A stretch of 64,000 nt of DNA. It comes from JAGTVG01 sp942491935. GTDB taxonomy: Bacteria; Bacteroidota; Bacteroidia; Cytophagales; Cyclobacteriaceae. The notes beneath the pieces are model-generated. The model did no database searches. It was given only the letters and a program-made list of their open reading frames with translations, and was not told the origin of the DNA. The stretch lies in contig CALOCZ010000011.1 in NCBI GenBank assembly GCA_942491935.1, positions 1 to 64,000 on the forward strand. Direction: 5' to 3'. This document shows positions 8,855 to 18,419 of the stretch, piece after piece (within the stretch, counting starts at the first letter, position 1; each line of letters begins with the position of its first letter). Both the position numbers and the translations under genes were made by a program.

Positions 8855-10162
8855 ATGAAAAGATACCTTATTATTCTATTCCTGCTATTCTTTATTGGCT
8901 GCATCAAGATGCAAGCCCAGGACACATTGGAATTGTCATCTGCCATCATGATCGGAATGGAGAATAACTTCAACATCAAAATATCGGAGGGCCAAAAAGA
9001 GATAGTCTCGAATAATAACACTGTTGGTAATGCAGGTTTCCTACCGATCCTTGGAGCTACGGCTTCTCAAAGGTACACCATTGAAAATACCTCGCAAACC
9101 TTTATAAGTGGTGATGAACAGAACAGAGATGGAGCAAAGTCGAATACTTTTTCGGCCGGTGCCGTCTTTAACTGGACCCTATTTGATGGAACTACCATGT
9201 TCCACACAAAGAACAGGTTGGAGGAACTGGAGAAACAGGGTATTGCACTAACCAAATCGATGATTCAAAATGTTGTAGCTCAGATAGGAAAAGAATTTTA
9301 TACGGTTGCACTGGAACAGATCCGATTGGAGTTGTTGGCGGAGAATATAGGATTATCCGAAGATCGCATGGAAATTGCCAAAAACAAATATGAATATGGT
9401 AAAGCTTCAAAGATGGAATATCTACAGGCTCAGGTCGACCTGAACAGGGATAAATCGAATTATATGATTCAACAGGAAAGACTGGCGGCATCTAAAACAA
9501 CATTGAATGAGTTGTTAGGACGAGACGTAACACTGGATTATTATGTGGTGTTTGACCCGGAGTTAAATACCAGCCTTCAATATGAGGAATTGAGTGCCGT
9601 TTTGGAGAAAAATAATCCTGAATTATCAGCGGCCGGATATGAGTTGAACGCCTCCAGACTGGTACAGAAAGAGCTTTTTGGTGACCGTATTCCCGCCATT
9701 GGAGTAAACGTAGGATACAATTATGGGAAATCTGAAGCCCAGGCTGGCTTTCTCCTGAATCGTCAGTCAAATGGAGTTAACTATGGCGTTTCCGCTTCCT
9801 GGAATCTTTTTGATGGTTTTAACCTCAACCGGAGGATACAAAATGCTAAAATAAATGCGGAGAATTCGAAATTTAATTATGAAGCCATTAAGTTGAGCCT
9901 TGAAAGACAATTATATTCGGTATTTATCAGTTATCAGAATAATATCCAATTACGGGAAATGGAACTGGCCAACGTGGAAGTTGCAAGAGAAAATAATGAG
10001 ATCGCCATCGAACGTTATCAGGTCGGTAATTCATCGCCCCTTGAATTAAGGGAGGCGCAGATCACCCTTTTGGAAGCCAACCTTAAGCTTCTCAATGCAG
10101 CCTATTCTATCAAAACAGGAGAAATCGATCTGCTTTTGATCGCAGGATTATTGATGGAATAA
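8855..10162 (+). CDS. TolC-family outer-membrane efflux protein
   Basis: This 435-residue protein has the two-fold repeated helical hairpins of TolC: TALEQIRLELL-type helices, YEYGKASKMEYLQAQVDLN near residue 180, and the second repeat IERYQVGNSSPLELREAQ near 390. The N-terminus is a signal sequence; a Cys at residue 16 in IGC could also make it a lipoprotein. It would form the outer-membrane channel for the adaptor and pump encoded upstream, whose frames are broken, while this gene is intact. It starts 29 bases after the pump stop, so it was probably cotranscribed with it. Confidence 0.9.
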   Translation: MKRYLIILFLLFFIGCIKMQAQDTLELSSAIMIGMENNFNIKISEGQKEIVSNNNTVGNAGFLPILGATASQRYTIENTSQTFISGDEQNRDGAKSNTFSAGAVFNWTLFDGTTMFHTKNRLEELEKQGIALTKSMIQNVVAQIGKEFYTVALEQIRLELLAENIGLSEDRMEIAKNKYEYGKASKMEYLQAQVDLNRDKSNYMIQQERLAASKTTLNELLGRDVTLDYYVVFDPELNTSLQYEELSAVLEKNNPELSAAGYELNASRLVQKELFGDRIPAIGVNVGYNYGKSEAQAGFLLNRQSNGVNYGVSASWNLFDGFNLNRRIQNAKINAENSKFNYEAIKLSLERQLYSVFISYQNNIQLREMELANVEVARENNEIAIERYQVGNSSPLELREAQITLLEANLKLLNAAYSIKTGEIDLLLIAGLLME

Positions 10163-10308
10163 AGGACTTTTTCTCCTTTTATATGATATTTTCTTTCTGC
10201 AATTTCAATGTTATGCTGAACATCCTGTCTAATCCAGAAATAAATAGTTGACAAAGAAATTATGAAAATTGAAAAAATAATAATCGCTGAAAGCAAATAG
10301 CGTTTCAT
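10102..10308 (-). pseudogene. Possible truncated small membrane-anchored protein
   Basis: A 68-residue frame starts MKRYLLSAIIIFSIFIISL, a clear signal-anchor, followed by FWIRQDVQHNIEIAERKY. That pattern recalls the start of longer Bacteroidota proteins with a conserved segment after the anchor, but here the rest is absent and the last 20 codons run antisense through the end of tolC. It may be the remnant of such a gene or an independent small membrane protein. The family resemblance is from memory and is uncertain. Confidence 0.3.
10160..10181 (+). terminator. Weak hairpin terminator after tolC
   Basis: AAAGGA (10161-10166) can pair with TCCTTT (10174-10179) over a seven-base loop that is itself T-rich, immediately after the tolC stop. 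The following sequence TATATGATATTTTC is only moderately T-rich, so termination efficiency is uncertain. Confidence 0.35.
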
Positions 10309-10364
10309 TGTAGAATTAATGATTAATTAAAAGATAAGAATTTATTTTATTTCGAATTATTCAA

Positions 10365-10550
10365 TTATATATGGGCAAGGTGTTTGTTTAAAATAACATT
10401 GTAAACATGGCCAAATTGTTCGTAACACCAATTTTTAAATTCTTTGAGATCATTTGGAATAATTAGTTTGAGGGCTTTAATTAATTCTTTTTCAAATAAC
10501 CTGCGGTCGAAACTGACTTTTTTCAAGATCATTTTTGCATATTCGAGCAT
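10365..10550 (-). CDS. Small conserved hypothetical protein
   Basis: This 61-residue protein contains MLEYAKMILKKVSFDRRLFEKELIKA-type alternating charged helices and a C-terminal LKEFKNWCYEQFG segment. Short proteins with the pattern YAKxIL-KVSFD-LFxKEL followed by a WC pair occur in Bacteroidota genomes as uncharacterised genes. It is cytoplasmic and helical, without a signal peptide. It stands alone between tolC and the batD-like gene on the opposite strand. Confidence 0.6.
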   Translation of the reverse strand: MLEYAKMILKKVSFDRRLFEKELIKALKLIIPNDLKEFKNWCYEQFGHVYNVILNKHLAHI

Positions 10551-10699
10551 AGCATATTGATTATGGTTAGAAAGAACTTAATTGATAATTTCATAACAGA
10601 CTGACAGACCTGCAAATACATGGAATATTTAAAAAACATCCATCTAATAAAAATAATAAATTAATTTTGTAAATCCTTTTATACTTAGGTTAATTATAA

Positions 10700-12154
10700 A
10701 TGAAAATATTGTCAGATATAAGACTAATTACCTCATTAATATTTACGGGATTTTTATTAATAGGTTTAAACGCGTTTTCGCAACAGGTTTCGATTCAATT
10801 GGGACCTGATCAGATAGGTTTTAACCAGGTATTTACCATTACCATAACGGTTGAAAATGACCAACTCAAAAGTTATAGCGGTTTTCCGGATCTTCCTGGA
10901 TTTGCCAAACGTGGAACCTCTTCATCTTCATCTACTAATATTGTAAATGGAAGGGTATCCTCCAGGCAAAGTATTATCCAGAACTATATGCCCAAAGTTG
11001 AAGGAACCTATGTTATACAGCCTTTTACTATGGAGATAAATGGGCAAACCGTAAATTCTCCAGGTAAAACAGTAAAAGTAGGCCCTCCAGTGCAGCAGCA
11101 GACCAGGGATCCATTTTCTGCGGATCCTTTTGATGATTTCTTCAGCCGCCGAGATGAGCCCCAGGAGTTTGTTGATATCCAGGAAGATGCATTTCTTGCA
11201 CTTAGTACTGATAAAGACGAAGTATTCATTGGCGAGGGCTTTACCATGACCCTGGCTTTTTATGTTGCAGAAAACAACCGTGCCCCTCTTCAGTTTTATG
11301 AACCCGCCAAGCAGTTATCCGAAATATTGAAAGAGATCAAACCATCTAATTGCTGGGAAGAGAATTTCAATATCGATAACCTTAACGGAGAGCCAGTCAC
11401 AATCAATAACAAAGGATACAGTCAGTATAAAATATACCAGGCGACTTATTATCCCCTGAATCTGGATACGATAACTTTTGCACAGGTACCGTTCAAAATG
11501 ATCAAATATAAAGTAGCCAAAAATCCTTCCTTCTTCGGTCGAAGTCGTCAAGAAGATTTTAAAACCTATTATACTAAACCAAAAAAAATACTCGTAAAGG
11601 ATTTGCCCCCCCATCCTTTAAAGGATGAAGTATCGGTAGGAAATTACAGACTAAAAGAAGAGATCAGTTCGGAAGATGTGAATACAGGAACAAGTTTCAG
11701 CTATGCCTTCACAGTATTTGGAGAAGGGAACATTTCAGGCATCAACAGACCAGCTACAGAAACGAACCGTATCCTTGAATTTTATCCTCCCAATATACGG
11801 CAAAACATTAACAGGGGAAACGGCAGGGTAACAGGTAACAAAACCTTCAATTATTATATCATTCCAAAGGAACCTGGGGATTATAACTTAAGTGATTTTT
11901 TCGAATGGGTTTTTTTCAATCCGGAAACAGAAGCCTATGATACATTAAGATCAGAAATTGCAGTGAATGTAACAGGTGAAAGCAAACGTAATAACCAGAT
12001 ACTCTCTAATGATATGGGATCGTTTTATGATCAAATAGAAATTGAAAGCAATCAACTTAAAGCCATGCATAAAGATGAATGGATAAAAACTTTTGCGAAC
12101 CTGTTTATTTTAGTTATGTTAGGGGCCTCGTTATACCTGGTTTTCAAAAAATAA
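10700..12154 (+). CDS. batD: BatD-like protein (Bacteroides aerotolerance family)
   Basis: This 484-residue exported protein has a signal peptide ending near NAFSQ (residue 27). The body is built of Ig-like beta domains: VSIQLGPDQIGFNQVFTITITVEN, the stretch EDAFLALSTDKDEVFIGEGFTM that is typical of BatD, and a further beta domain. A single transmembrane helix lies at about 465-482 with a short basic tail. BatD is usually encoded with the VWA proteins BatA and BatB and an AAA ATPase; none is here, so this is an orphan copy. It is followed by aroC after three bases. The biochemical role of BatD is not established. Confidence 0.85.
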   Translation: MKILSDIRLITSLIFTGFLLIGLNAFSQQVSIQLGPDQIGFNQVFTITITVENDQLKSYSGFPDLPGFAKRGTSSSSSTNIVNGRVSSRQSIIQNYMPKVEGTYVIQPFTMEINGQTVNSPGKTVKVGPPVQQQTRDPFSADPFDDFFSRRDEPQEFVDIQEDAFLALSTDKDEVFIGEGFTMTLAFYVAENNRAPLQFYEPAKQLSEILKEIKPSNCWEENFNIDNLNGEPVTINNKGYSQYKIYQATYYPLNLDTITFAQVPFKMIKYKVAKNPSFFGRSRQEDFKTYYTKPKKILVKDLPPHPLKDEVSVGNYRLKEEISSEDVNTGTSFSYAFTVFGEGNISGINRPATETNRILEFYPPNIRQNINRGNGRVTGNKTFNYYIIPKEPGDYNLSDFFEWVFFNPETEAYDTLRSEIAVNVTGESKRNNQILSNDMGSFYDQIEIESNQLKAMHKDEWIKTFANLFILVMLGASLYLVFKK

Positions 12155-12157
12155 TAC

Positions 12158-13234
12158 ATGGGAAATACTTTTGGTCAGGTTTTTAGAATAACCACATTTG
12201 GTGAATCGCACGGTCCTGCAATAGGCGTAGTAATTGACGGATGCCCAGCCGGATTAAAAATAGATGAGCAGTATATCATTAATGAACTTAATAGAAGAAA
12301 ACCGGGGCAGTCGAAGATAACCACCCAACGCCAGGAAAGTGATACGCCTGAAATCTTATCTGGTATCTTTGAAGGAAATACAACTGGTGCGCCCATAGCC
12401 ATTTTAATAAGAAATTCAGATCAACGTAGTAAGGATTACAGTCATATTGCTGAAAAATTTCGTCCCTCTCATGCTGATTTTACCTATCAGGCAAAATATG
12501 GCTTAAGAGACTACCGAGGAGGGGGTAGAAGTTCCGCAAGGGAAACGGCGGCCCGGGTGGCAGCAGGGGCTATCGCTAAGCAATTTATAAATTTGAAAAA
12601 CATTGAGGTACATGCTTATGTGTCGCAGGTAGGTCCCATTACGGTAGATAGGAAGTATCATGAATTGAACCTTGATAAAACAGAAGAAAATATAGTCAGA
12701 TGCCCTGATCCTGAAATAGCAGAGAGAATGATCGAATTTATTGACAAGACCAGGAAAAATCAGGATACTGTTGGAGGAATAGTTACCGGTGTAATTACAG
12801 GCGTGCCCATAGGGATTGGGGAGCCGGTTTTCGAAAAGCTTCATGCGGATCTGGGTAAGGCGATGTTAAGCATAAATGCTGTTAAGGGATTCGATATTGG
12901 AAGCGGATTTGAAGGGATCAATATGTTTGGCAGTGATCATAATGACATATTTTATAAAGAAGGCGAAGAAATTAAAACACGAACCAATTTTTCCGGTGGC
13001 GTTCAGGGCGGAATATCCAATGGACAGGATATTTATTTCAGGGTTGCCTTTAAACCAGTCGCTACAATAATGAAAGATCAGGAGAGCATTGATATTCACG
13101 GCGATACCACAACAGTAAAGGGGAAGGGCAGACATGATCCATGTGTAGTTCCCAGAGCTGTGCCGATTGTCGAAGCAATGGCAGCTATTGTCGTGGCGGA
13201 TCATCTGCTGATGAATTCCAGTTCCACTATGTAA
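12158..13234 (+). CDS. aroC: Chorismate synthase
   Basis: Chorismate synthase converts 5-enolpyruvylshikimate-3-phosphate to chorismate using reduced FMN, the last shikimate step. The N-terminal signature FGESHGPAIGVVIDGCPAG carries the conserved His18. The middle signature is GLRDYRGGGRSSARETAARVAAGA, and the C-terminal GRHDPCVVPRAVPIVEAMAA carries the conserved RHD. Length, 358 residues, is normal. It starts three bases after the batD-like stop and seven bases before the symporter gene, which implies one transcript although the functions are unrelated. Confidence 0.97.
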   Translation: MGNTFGQVFRITTFGESHGPAIGVVIDGCPAGLKIDEQYIINELNRRKPGQSKITTQRQESDTPEILSGIFEGNTTGAPIAILIRNSDQRSKDYSHIAEKFRPSHADFTYQAKYGLRDYRGGGRSSARETAARVAAGAIAKQFINLKNIEVHAYVSQVGPITVDRKYHELNLDKTEENIVRCPDPEIAERMIEFIDKTRKNQDTVGGIVTGVITGVPIGIGEPVFEKLHADLGKAMLSINAVKGFDIGSGFEGINMFGSDHNDIFYKEGEEIKTRTNFSGGVQGGISNGQDIYFRVAFKPVATIMKDQESIDIHGDTTTVKGKGRHDPCVVPRAVPIVEAMAAIVVADHLLMNSSSTM

Positions 13235-13241
13235 GAGATTT

Positions 13242-14543
13242 ATGAAGAAATTACCGTTGCACAGTAAAATTGTAATTGGACTTGTCTTAGGTCTGTCTTT
13301 TGGCCTGATCAGCATTTTCAGTGGATTTCCTCCCTCCGTTACTATTAATTATATAAAACCGGTTGGGGTCATTTTCGTCAATGCTCTGAAGATGATAGCG
13401 GTTCCTCTGATTGTTGCCTCACTGATAGTAGGTGTGGCTAATCTCGGTGATATTTCCAAATTATCACGGATGGGATCAAAAACCATTATCTTATATATCA
13501 CTACTACAGCCATTGCCACTACTATAGGTTTATTTGCTGTGAATTTAATTAAACCAGGACATGTGATAACATCTGATACCAGGGAACAAATCCTGGAGAT
13601 GTACTCCGGACAAGCTGACGAGACCAGTGGCAGGGCGGTTGAATTGAAGGAAAGGGGGCCTTTGGATCCTTTGATAAAAATGGTGCCTGTCAACTTCTTC
13701 AATGCCGCAGCCAACAACAACAATATGCTTCAGGTTGTGTTTTTTTCCTTGTTATTTGGAGTAGCCTTACTCAAGGTACCAAAAGACAAGAGTAAAACGG
13801 TTGTAGGATTTTTTGAAGGGGCCAATGAAGTTATACTCACAATCATACATTTCATTATGGCCCTGGCACCATACGGGGTTTTTGCCCTTATGGCAGCATT
13901 GATCGTAGAGCTGGCAGGAGATAATCCTTCAAAGGCATTTGAGATCCTGTCTGCGTTACTGGTTTATTCTATAACCGTTGTAATCGGGCTGTTGGCGATG
14001 ATCCTGATCATATATCCATCTATTTTCAAGATCTTCACAAAAGTAAAATATAAAAGGTTCTTCAAAGGAATTCGCGAGGCGCAATTGCTGGCTTTCAGTA
14101 CAAGCAGCAGCTCAGCGACATTGCCGGTAACGATGGAATGCGTAGAAGAAAACCTGGGTGTTTCAGAGGAGGTCACTAGTTTTGTCCTACCATTAGGGGC
14201 TACCATAAATATGGACGGAACCAGCTTGTACCAGAGCGTTGCAGCTGTATTCATTGCCCAGGCCATGGGTATAGAGCTTACAATAGGTAATCAGCTGATG
14301 ATCGTATTAACGGCCACCCTGGCTTCCATTGGATCAGCAGGAGTGCCCGGAGCGGGTATGGTTATGCTGGTCATTGTTCTGGAAGCCATAGGTATCCCGG
14401 CGGCTGGCCTGGCGCTGATCATAGCACCTGACCGGATACTGGATATGTGCCGTACAGTAGTTAATGTGAGTGGGGATGCTACCGTAGCTATGACAATCGC
14501 CAGTAGCGAAGGTGAAAAAGTGGGTGAGAAGAAAAAAACATAA
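13242..14543 (+). CDS. Dicarboxylate/amino acid:cation symporter (DAACS family)
   Basis: This 433-residue inner-membrane transporter has the GltP/DctA/EAAT fold with eight helices and two re-entrant loops. The serine-rich hairpin FSTSSSSATLP, the NMDGTSLYQS unwound helix-7 motif and the second hairpin IGSAGVPGAGMVML are all present, followed by DRILDMCRTVVNVSGDATVA, which binds the substrate amino group or carboxylate. Family members import glutamate, aspartate or C4-dicarboxylates with sodium or protons; the choice cannot be read here. It sits directly behind aroC. Confidence 0.93.
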   Translation: MKKLPLHSKIVIGLVLGLSFGLISIFSGFPPSVTINYIKPVGVIFVNALKMIAVPLIVASLIVGVANLGDISKLSRMGSKTIILYITTTAIATTIGLFAVNLIKPGHVITSDTREQILEMYSGQADETSGRAVELKERGPLDPLIKMVPVNFFNAAANNNNMLQVVFFSLLFGVALLKVPKDKSKTVVGFFEGANEVILTIIHFIMALAPYGVFALMAALIVELAGDNPSKAFEILSALLVYSITVVIGLLAMILIIYPSIFKIFTKVKYKRFFKGIREAQLLAFSTSSSSATLPVTMECVEENLGVSEEVTSFVLPLGATINMDGTSLYQSVAAVFIAQAMGIELTIGNQLMIVLTATLASIGSAGVPGAGMVMLVIVLEAIGIPAAGLALIIAPDRILDMCRTVVNVSGDATVAMTIASSEGEKVGEKKKT

Positions 14544-14591
14544 TTATACCGTAACAGTTAATATAATACCAAATAACAGATTCATTTTATT

Positions 14592-15149
14592 ATGACTAAT
14601 ATTTATCTTGAAGAAAGCCCAAATCCAAATTCTCTTAAATTTGTAGTTAATTACCTTTTGGTAAGCGAAGGGGAAATATATGATTATCCTGATTTGGAAT
14701 CGGCCGCAACATCTCCTCTTGCACAGGCCCTGTTCAAATTCGATTATGTTAAACGGGTTTTCATTATGAATAATTTTGTTACTATTACCAAAGACGATGA
14801 TGTTGAGTGGTACACAATTAAAGAAAGCCTGAAACATCTTATTTATAACTATCTGGAAAGTAAAAAGCCAGTAGTTATCGATGGTCAGAATCCTGAAAGT
14901 GATACTGAGGAAGAATCAGAGATCAGTATTCGGATACGCACTCTATTGGAAGAGTATGTAAAACCGGCGGTTGAACAGGACGGTGGTGCAATAGAATTCC
15001 ATTCTTTTGAAGATGGGGTTGTGAAAGTTTTACTCCAAGGTTCCTGTAGTGGTTGCCCTTCTTCAATGATCACACTTAAATCCGGGATTGAAAATCTACT
15101 AAAATCAATGATCCCTGAAGTAACTTCTGTTGAAGCAGAAGGAGTTTAA
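14592..15149 (+). CDS. NifU-like iron-sulfur scaffold/carrier (Nfu type)
   Basis: The protein has two domains. Residues 1-85 form the Nfu N-terminal domain, recognised by ESPNPNSLKFVVNY and PLAQALFKFDYVKRVFIMNNFVTIT. Residues 105-185 form the NifU C-terminal domain with EYVKPAVEQDGGAIEF and the Fe-S ligands in GSCSGCPSS (CxxC). Such proteins carry 4Fe-4S clusters to target enzymes; the Fe-S-rich glutamate synthase elsewhere in the window is one possible client of such a system. It follows the symporter by 48 bases and precedes the GH20 gene by 27. Confidence 0.92.
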   Translation: MTNIYLEESPNPNSLKFVVNYLLVSEGEIYDYPDLESAATSPLAQALFKFDYVKRVFIMNNFVTITKDDDVEWYTIKESLKHLIYNYLESKKPVVIDGQNPESDTEEESEISIRIRTLLEEYVKPAVEQDGGAIEFHSFEDGVVKVLLQGSCSGCPSSMITLKSGIENLLKSMIPEVTSVEAEGV

Positions 15150-15176
15150 GGCAAGTTTGTCTAATTTTTTTTGATC

Positions 15177-17339
15177 ATGCGTAATTTTTTCAAAGTACTC
15201 AAGTATATTTTTTTAACTATACTTACCCTGGTATTATTGATTGTAACTGGTTTAAATATTTACTACAGTATATTACAAAAATCAATTAATGAAAGGGAAT
15301 ATCCGGATCCTGCAACACTCACATCAAACCAGGTTGCCGATGATTTGGTCAATTATAAGATAAACCTTGTTCCTTATCCTCAAAAAGTTGAATTGATTCC
15401 CGGATTATTTAAAATGCCGGATGAATTATCATTTCTCGCTCCAATAGAAATGCAGGAGCAGCTGACTGAGATCATTGAGCGCTTATTCAATAAATCCGTA
15501 GTAAATAAACCTAACGGGCTGATCAGGTTCATGCCAAATCCGGAGATTAACCCGGAAGGTTACCATCTTACAATGAATTCAAATTTTGTCGAAATCCTTT
15601 ATAGCGATATTGAAGGAGCTTATTATGGATTATTAACCCTGAAGCAACTCAATATAATTTATTCAGGCCTTATTCCTAATATGAAGATTGAAGATTATCC
15701 GGATCTCAGGATAAGAGGAGTAATGCTGGATATCAGCCGCGATAAAGTACCGACCTTGGAAACCCTTTATGGGATTGTCGATATATTAGCTGATCTGAAA
15801 TACAACCATTTGGAGTTATATGTTGAGGGATTTTCATTTGCCTACCCTTCTTTTAAATCTTTGTGGGAAGGAAAAGAAACTCCCATCACGGGAGAAGAGA
15901 TCAGGGAATTGGATCGATACTGTAAAAACAGATTTATAGACCTTGTGCCCAATCAGAATTCCTTAGGACATATGACGGCATGGCTTGAAACTGATCAATT
16001 TGCAGACCTTGCTGAATGTCCGGACGGATATAACCTGACACTATTTTTGAAAATGAAATCTACTATTGATCCATATGATCCACGTAGTATACAGCTTGTG
16101 GAGGATATGACGCTTGATATCATTCCCAATTTCAGCTCGGAGTATTTCAATGCTAATCTGGATGAGCCTTTTGAGTTGGGTCATTGTAAAAGTAAGAAGA
16201 AAGCAGAGGAAATTGGGATTGGGGGGGTCTATTTAGACTTTACCAAAAAAGTGTATGATATTATAAAAAAGCAGGATAAGAAAATGATGATGTGGGGAGA
16301 TGTAGTTTTAAAGCACCCGGAAATAGTTTCAGAAATTCCTGATGATATCATTCTCCTGGACTGGGGATATGAGGCCGAATATCCTTTTGAAAAAAACGGT
16401 TTAAAATTTAAGGAAACAGGACTTGATTTTATTGTTGCCGCGGGTACTAGCAGCTGGACTTCCATTGGAGGCCGTACAAATAATATGGTGGGCAATATTC
16501 TGAACGCGGTGAAAAGTGGCCTGGAACATGGCGCCATAGGCGTACTGGTCACTGACTGGGGAGATATGGGACATTGGCAATACCTTCCGGTCAGTTATGC
16601 CGGATTCGTTGTAGGGGGTGGATTAGGATGGAATGCTGGCAGCTATAATGAATCCATGATCACAGACTACCTAGATGTATTTGTTTATAAGGATTCGAAT
16701 AAAAAAATGGGTTCCTATACTTTTGAATTAGGAAGATATAATCAATTTGAAGAAATCCTGGCACCCAATATGACCCTTGTCAACCTGGGTTTTCAGTTTG
16801 GTCTGATTGACCGGGTTATGTATCAGACTATTCTGAATTCTTTTCCTTCTACTTTTGAAAGTCTTGCACCTGAGGGACTTAAATCAATAATTTATGAACG
16901 ATTCAAATTGAGGAATCCTTTTATGTATAAGGAGTTGTTAAATTTCCTGGACGCTCTTGAACAGGAGCTCGATGAATCGAATATGCAGAATGCGGAATCC
17001 AGATTGATCCGGGATGAGTTTAAAAATGCAATGGCTTTTATTAGAGTAGGGGCTGCATTAAAATATTATATTGAGACGGAAATGGATATGTCACGGGATC
17101 AGAAGATCGAATATCTGGAAAAGATGAAGGCCGAATATTTAACATTTTTGGTAGAACACCGGAGAGTTTGGATGAGCCGGAATAAAAGTGGGGGAATAGA
17201 CCGGAGTATGAAAGCATTATTAAAACTAGAATCTGAAATAAATGATCGATTAAAGATCCTGAACAGCGGGATTATTACAAGATCATGGAACAGGTTAAAG
17301 GTCAGGACCATTTCAGCAGCTGTGGCTGTTATTTTATAA
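15177..17339 (+). CDS. Glycoside hydrolase family 20 enzyme (beta-N-acetylhexosaminidase), membrane-anchored
   Basis: GH20 enzymes remove terminal beta-linked GlcNAc or GalNAc by substrate-assisted catalysis. Counting from the upstream TTG at 15171, an N-terminal membrane anchor covers about 8-30, the GH20b domain about 64-165, and the TIM barrel begins at DLRIRGVMLDISRDKVPT. The catalytic Asp-Glu pair is in FNANLDEPFELG (about D331/E332). The C-terminal 200 residues are helical. The ATG at 15177 is preferred to the TTG two codons upstream. No cleavable signal is obvious, so the enzyme is probably tethered to the inner membrane with its domain in the periplasm. A hairpin terminator lies just beyond the stop. 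Confidence 0.88.
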   Translation: MRNFFKVLKYIFLTILTLVLLIVTGLNIYYSILQKSINEREYPDPATLTSNQVADDLVNYKINLVPYPQKVELIPGLFKMPDELSFLAPIEMQEQLTEIIERLFNKSVVNKPNGLIRFMPNPEINPEGYHLTMNSNFVEILYSDIEGAYYGLLTLKQLNIIYSGLIPNMKIEDYPDLRIRGVMLDISRDKVPTLETLYGIVDILADLKYNHLELYVEGFSFAYPSFKSLWEGKETPITGEEIRELDRYCKNRFIDLVPNQNSLGHMTAWLETDQFADLAECPDGYNLTLFLKMKSTIDPYDPRSIQLVEDMTLDIIPNFSSEYFNANLDEPFELGHCKSKKKAEEIGIGGVYLDFTKKVYDIIKKQDKKMMMWGDVVLKHPEIVSEIPDDIILLDWGYEAEYPFEKNGLKFKETGLDFIVAAGTSSWTSIGGRTNNMVGNILNAVKSGLEHGAIGVLVTDWGDMGHWQYLPVSYAGFVVGGGLGWNAGSYNESMITDYLDVFVYKDSNKKMGSYTFELGRYNQFEEILAPNMTLVNLGFQFGLIDRVMYQTILNSFPSTFESLAPEGLKSIIYERFKLRNPFMYKELLNFLDALEQELDESNMQNAESRLIRDEFKNAMAFIRVGAALKYYIETEMDMSRDQKIEYLEKMKAEYLTFLVEHRRVWMSRNKSGGIDRSMKALLKLESEINDRLKILNSGIITRSWNRLKVRTISAAVAVIL

Positions 17340-17371
17340 AAAAAGTGCACAGGAATTATTCCTATGCACTT
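17335..17371 (-). terminator. Hairpin terminator between converging genes
   Basis: AAGTGCA (17343-17349) pairs with TGCACTT (17365-17371), and inside it AGGAAT pairs with ATTCCT, giving a near-perfect long stem. On the minus strand it is followed by a run of seven or more T, a proper intrinsic terminator for the DUF1080 gene. On the plus strand the flank is less T-rich, but it may also end the GH20 transcript. Confidence 0.8.
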
Positions 17372-17395
17372 ATTAAAATTCTAATATTCTTTGTC

Positions 17396-18154
17396 TTATA
17401 GTTCTTTGGCCTTGATATTCTTAAACCAGAGATTGGCACCGTGATCCTGAAGCCCAAGGGATCCACTTTTATATTTACACCAACCGGGATATTCCACCCA
17501 CTTGCTGTTTTCATACCTTTGCTGCCAGTCATCGCTACCTTCTTCAAATTCAAGGACTTTTTCGCCATTCAGCCAGTGCTCTACATGCCCATTGTTATAG
17601 ACGATCTTAGAAGTGTTCCATTCCCCTGTGGGACTTAGTTTTTTATCGGGTGAAGGGGCATACATATCATAATTGGCTGCCACAGAATTCACATCATTAA
17701 GTGGTTCATGCCAATTGTTGTCATCCAGTAACTGATACTCAGGCCCGGTATTATACGCATGGCTGAATTCCGGTTTTTCAACAACATGGTAAAGCAATCC
17801 ACTATTGCCACCTTCCTGAATTTTCCAATCCACTGTAAATTCAAAGTTATCATATTGTTTGACGGTGATAAGAGTTCCACCATCTTCACCGCTACCTTCA
17901 CCAAGACCTGATCCATTAAAAAATATCATACCATCCTGTACCTGCCAGAGGGGTCCGATATCATCCTTGTTATACCTTTTCCAGCCATCCAGGTTTTCAC
18001 CATTGAATATGGATACCCATCCATCATCAATAACTTCAGGTTCAGCAGGCTGTTCCGCTTCAGCTTCCGCTTGTTTTTTATTTCCTGAACAGGAAAACAT
18101 AAAGATCAGGGTGATCATACCAATGACCTTCAAAAAATTGCTATTGTTTTTCAT
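17396..18154 (-). CDS. DUF1080 (3-keto-disaccharide hydrolase-like) lipoprotein
   Basis: The start chosen is the ATG at 18154, which gives a lipoprotein signal with lipobox FMFSC, then an acidic linker rich in Ala and Glu (residues 25-45). The DUF1080 domain begins at DGWVSIFNGENLDGW and includes GGTLITVKQYDNFEFTVDWK, NSGLLYHV and LQDHGANLWFKNIKAKEL at the C-terminus. The fold is a concanavalin-like beta-sandwich. Members act on, or bind, glycans, and some hydrolyse 3-keto-glucosides. The frame could be extended upstream to 18289, but that would bury the signal. It lies downstream of the GH2 gene and two micro-ORFs on the same strand. Confidence 0.85.
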   Translation of the reverse strand: MKNNSNFLKVIGMITLIFMFSCSGNKKQAEAEAEQPAEPEVIDDGWVSIFNGENLDGWKRYNKDDIGPLWQVQDGMIFFNGSGLGEGSGEDGGTLITVKQYDNFEFTVDWKIQEGGNSGLLYHVVEKPEFSHAYNTGPEYQLLDDNNWHEPLNDVNSVAANYDMYAPSPDKKLSPTGEWNTSKIVYNNGHVEHWLNGEKVLEFEEGSDDWQQRYENSKWVEYPGWCKYKSGSLGLQDHGANLWFKNIKAKEL

Positions 18155-18419
18155 GTGTTTATAAATTTTATAATTTTTTAATAATGAAGCAATTACAAAA
18201 TTTATAAACCTATGTAACTGCTTCGCTTTCGAATAAACTTTATTAATTAATTCTGTTGCCATTGTATAATTAATAAAGTTTATGCTCATTTCATCATAAT
18301 AAAAATTTATGTTTCAAAATGAATTTGCAAAATAATTAGAATTCCATTAATAATCTATTGTATGGTATACAAATTGTTAAATATTAAAATACGCATCATC
18401 AAATCCAGATCAGGGAGAG

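Noticed and set aside
12866..13315. A 149-codon frame antisense to aroC
   Set aside because: The plus-strand chorismate synthase is unambiguous; the antisense frame is a shadow.
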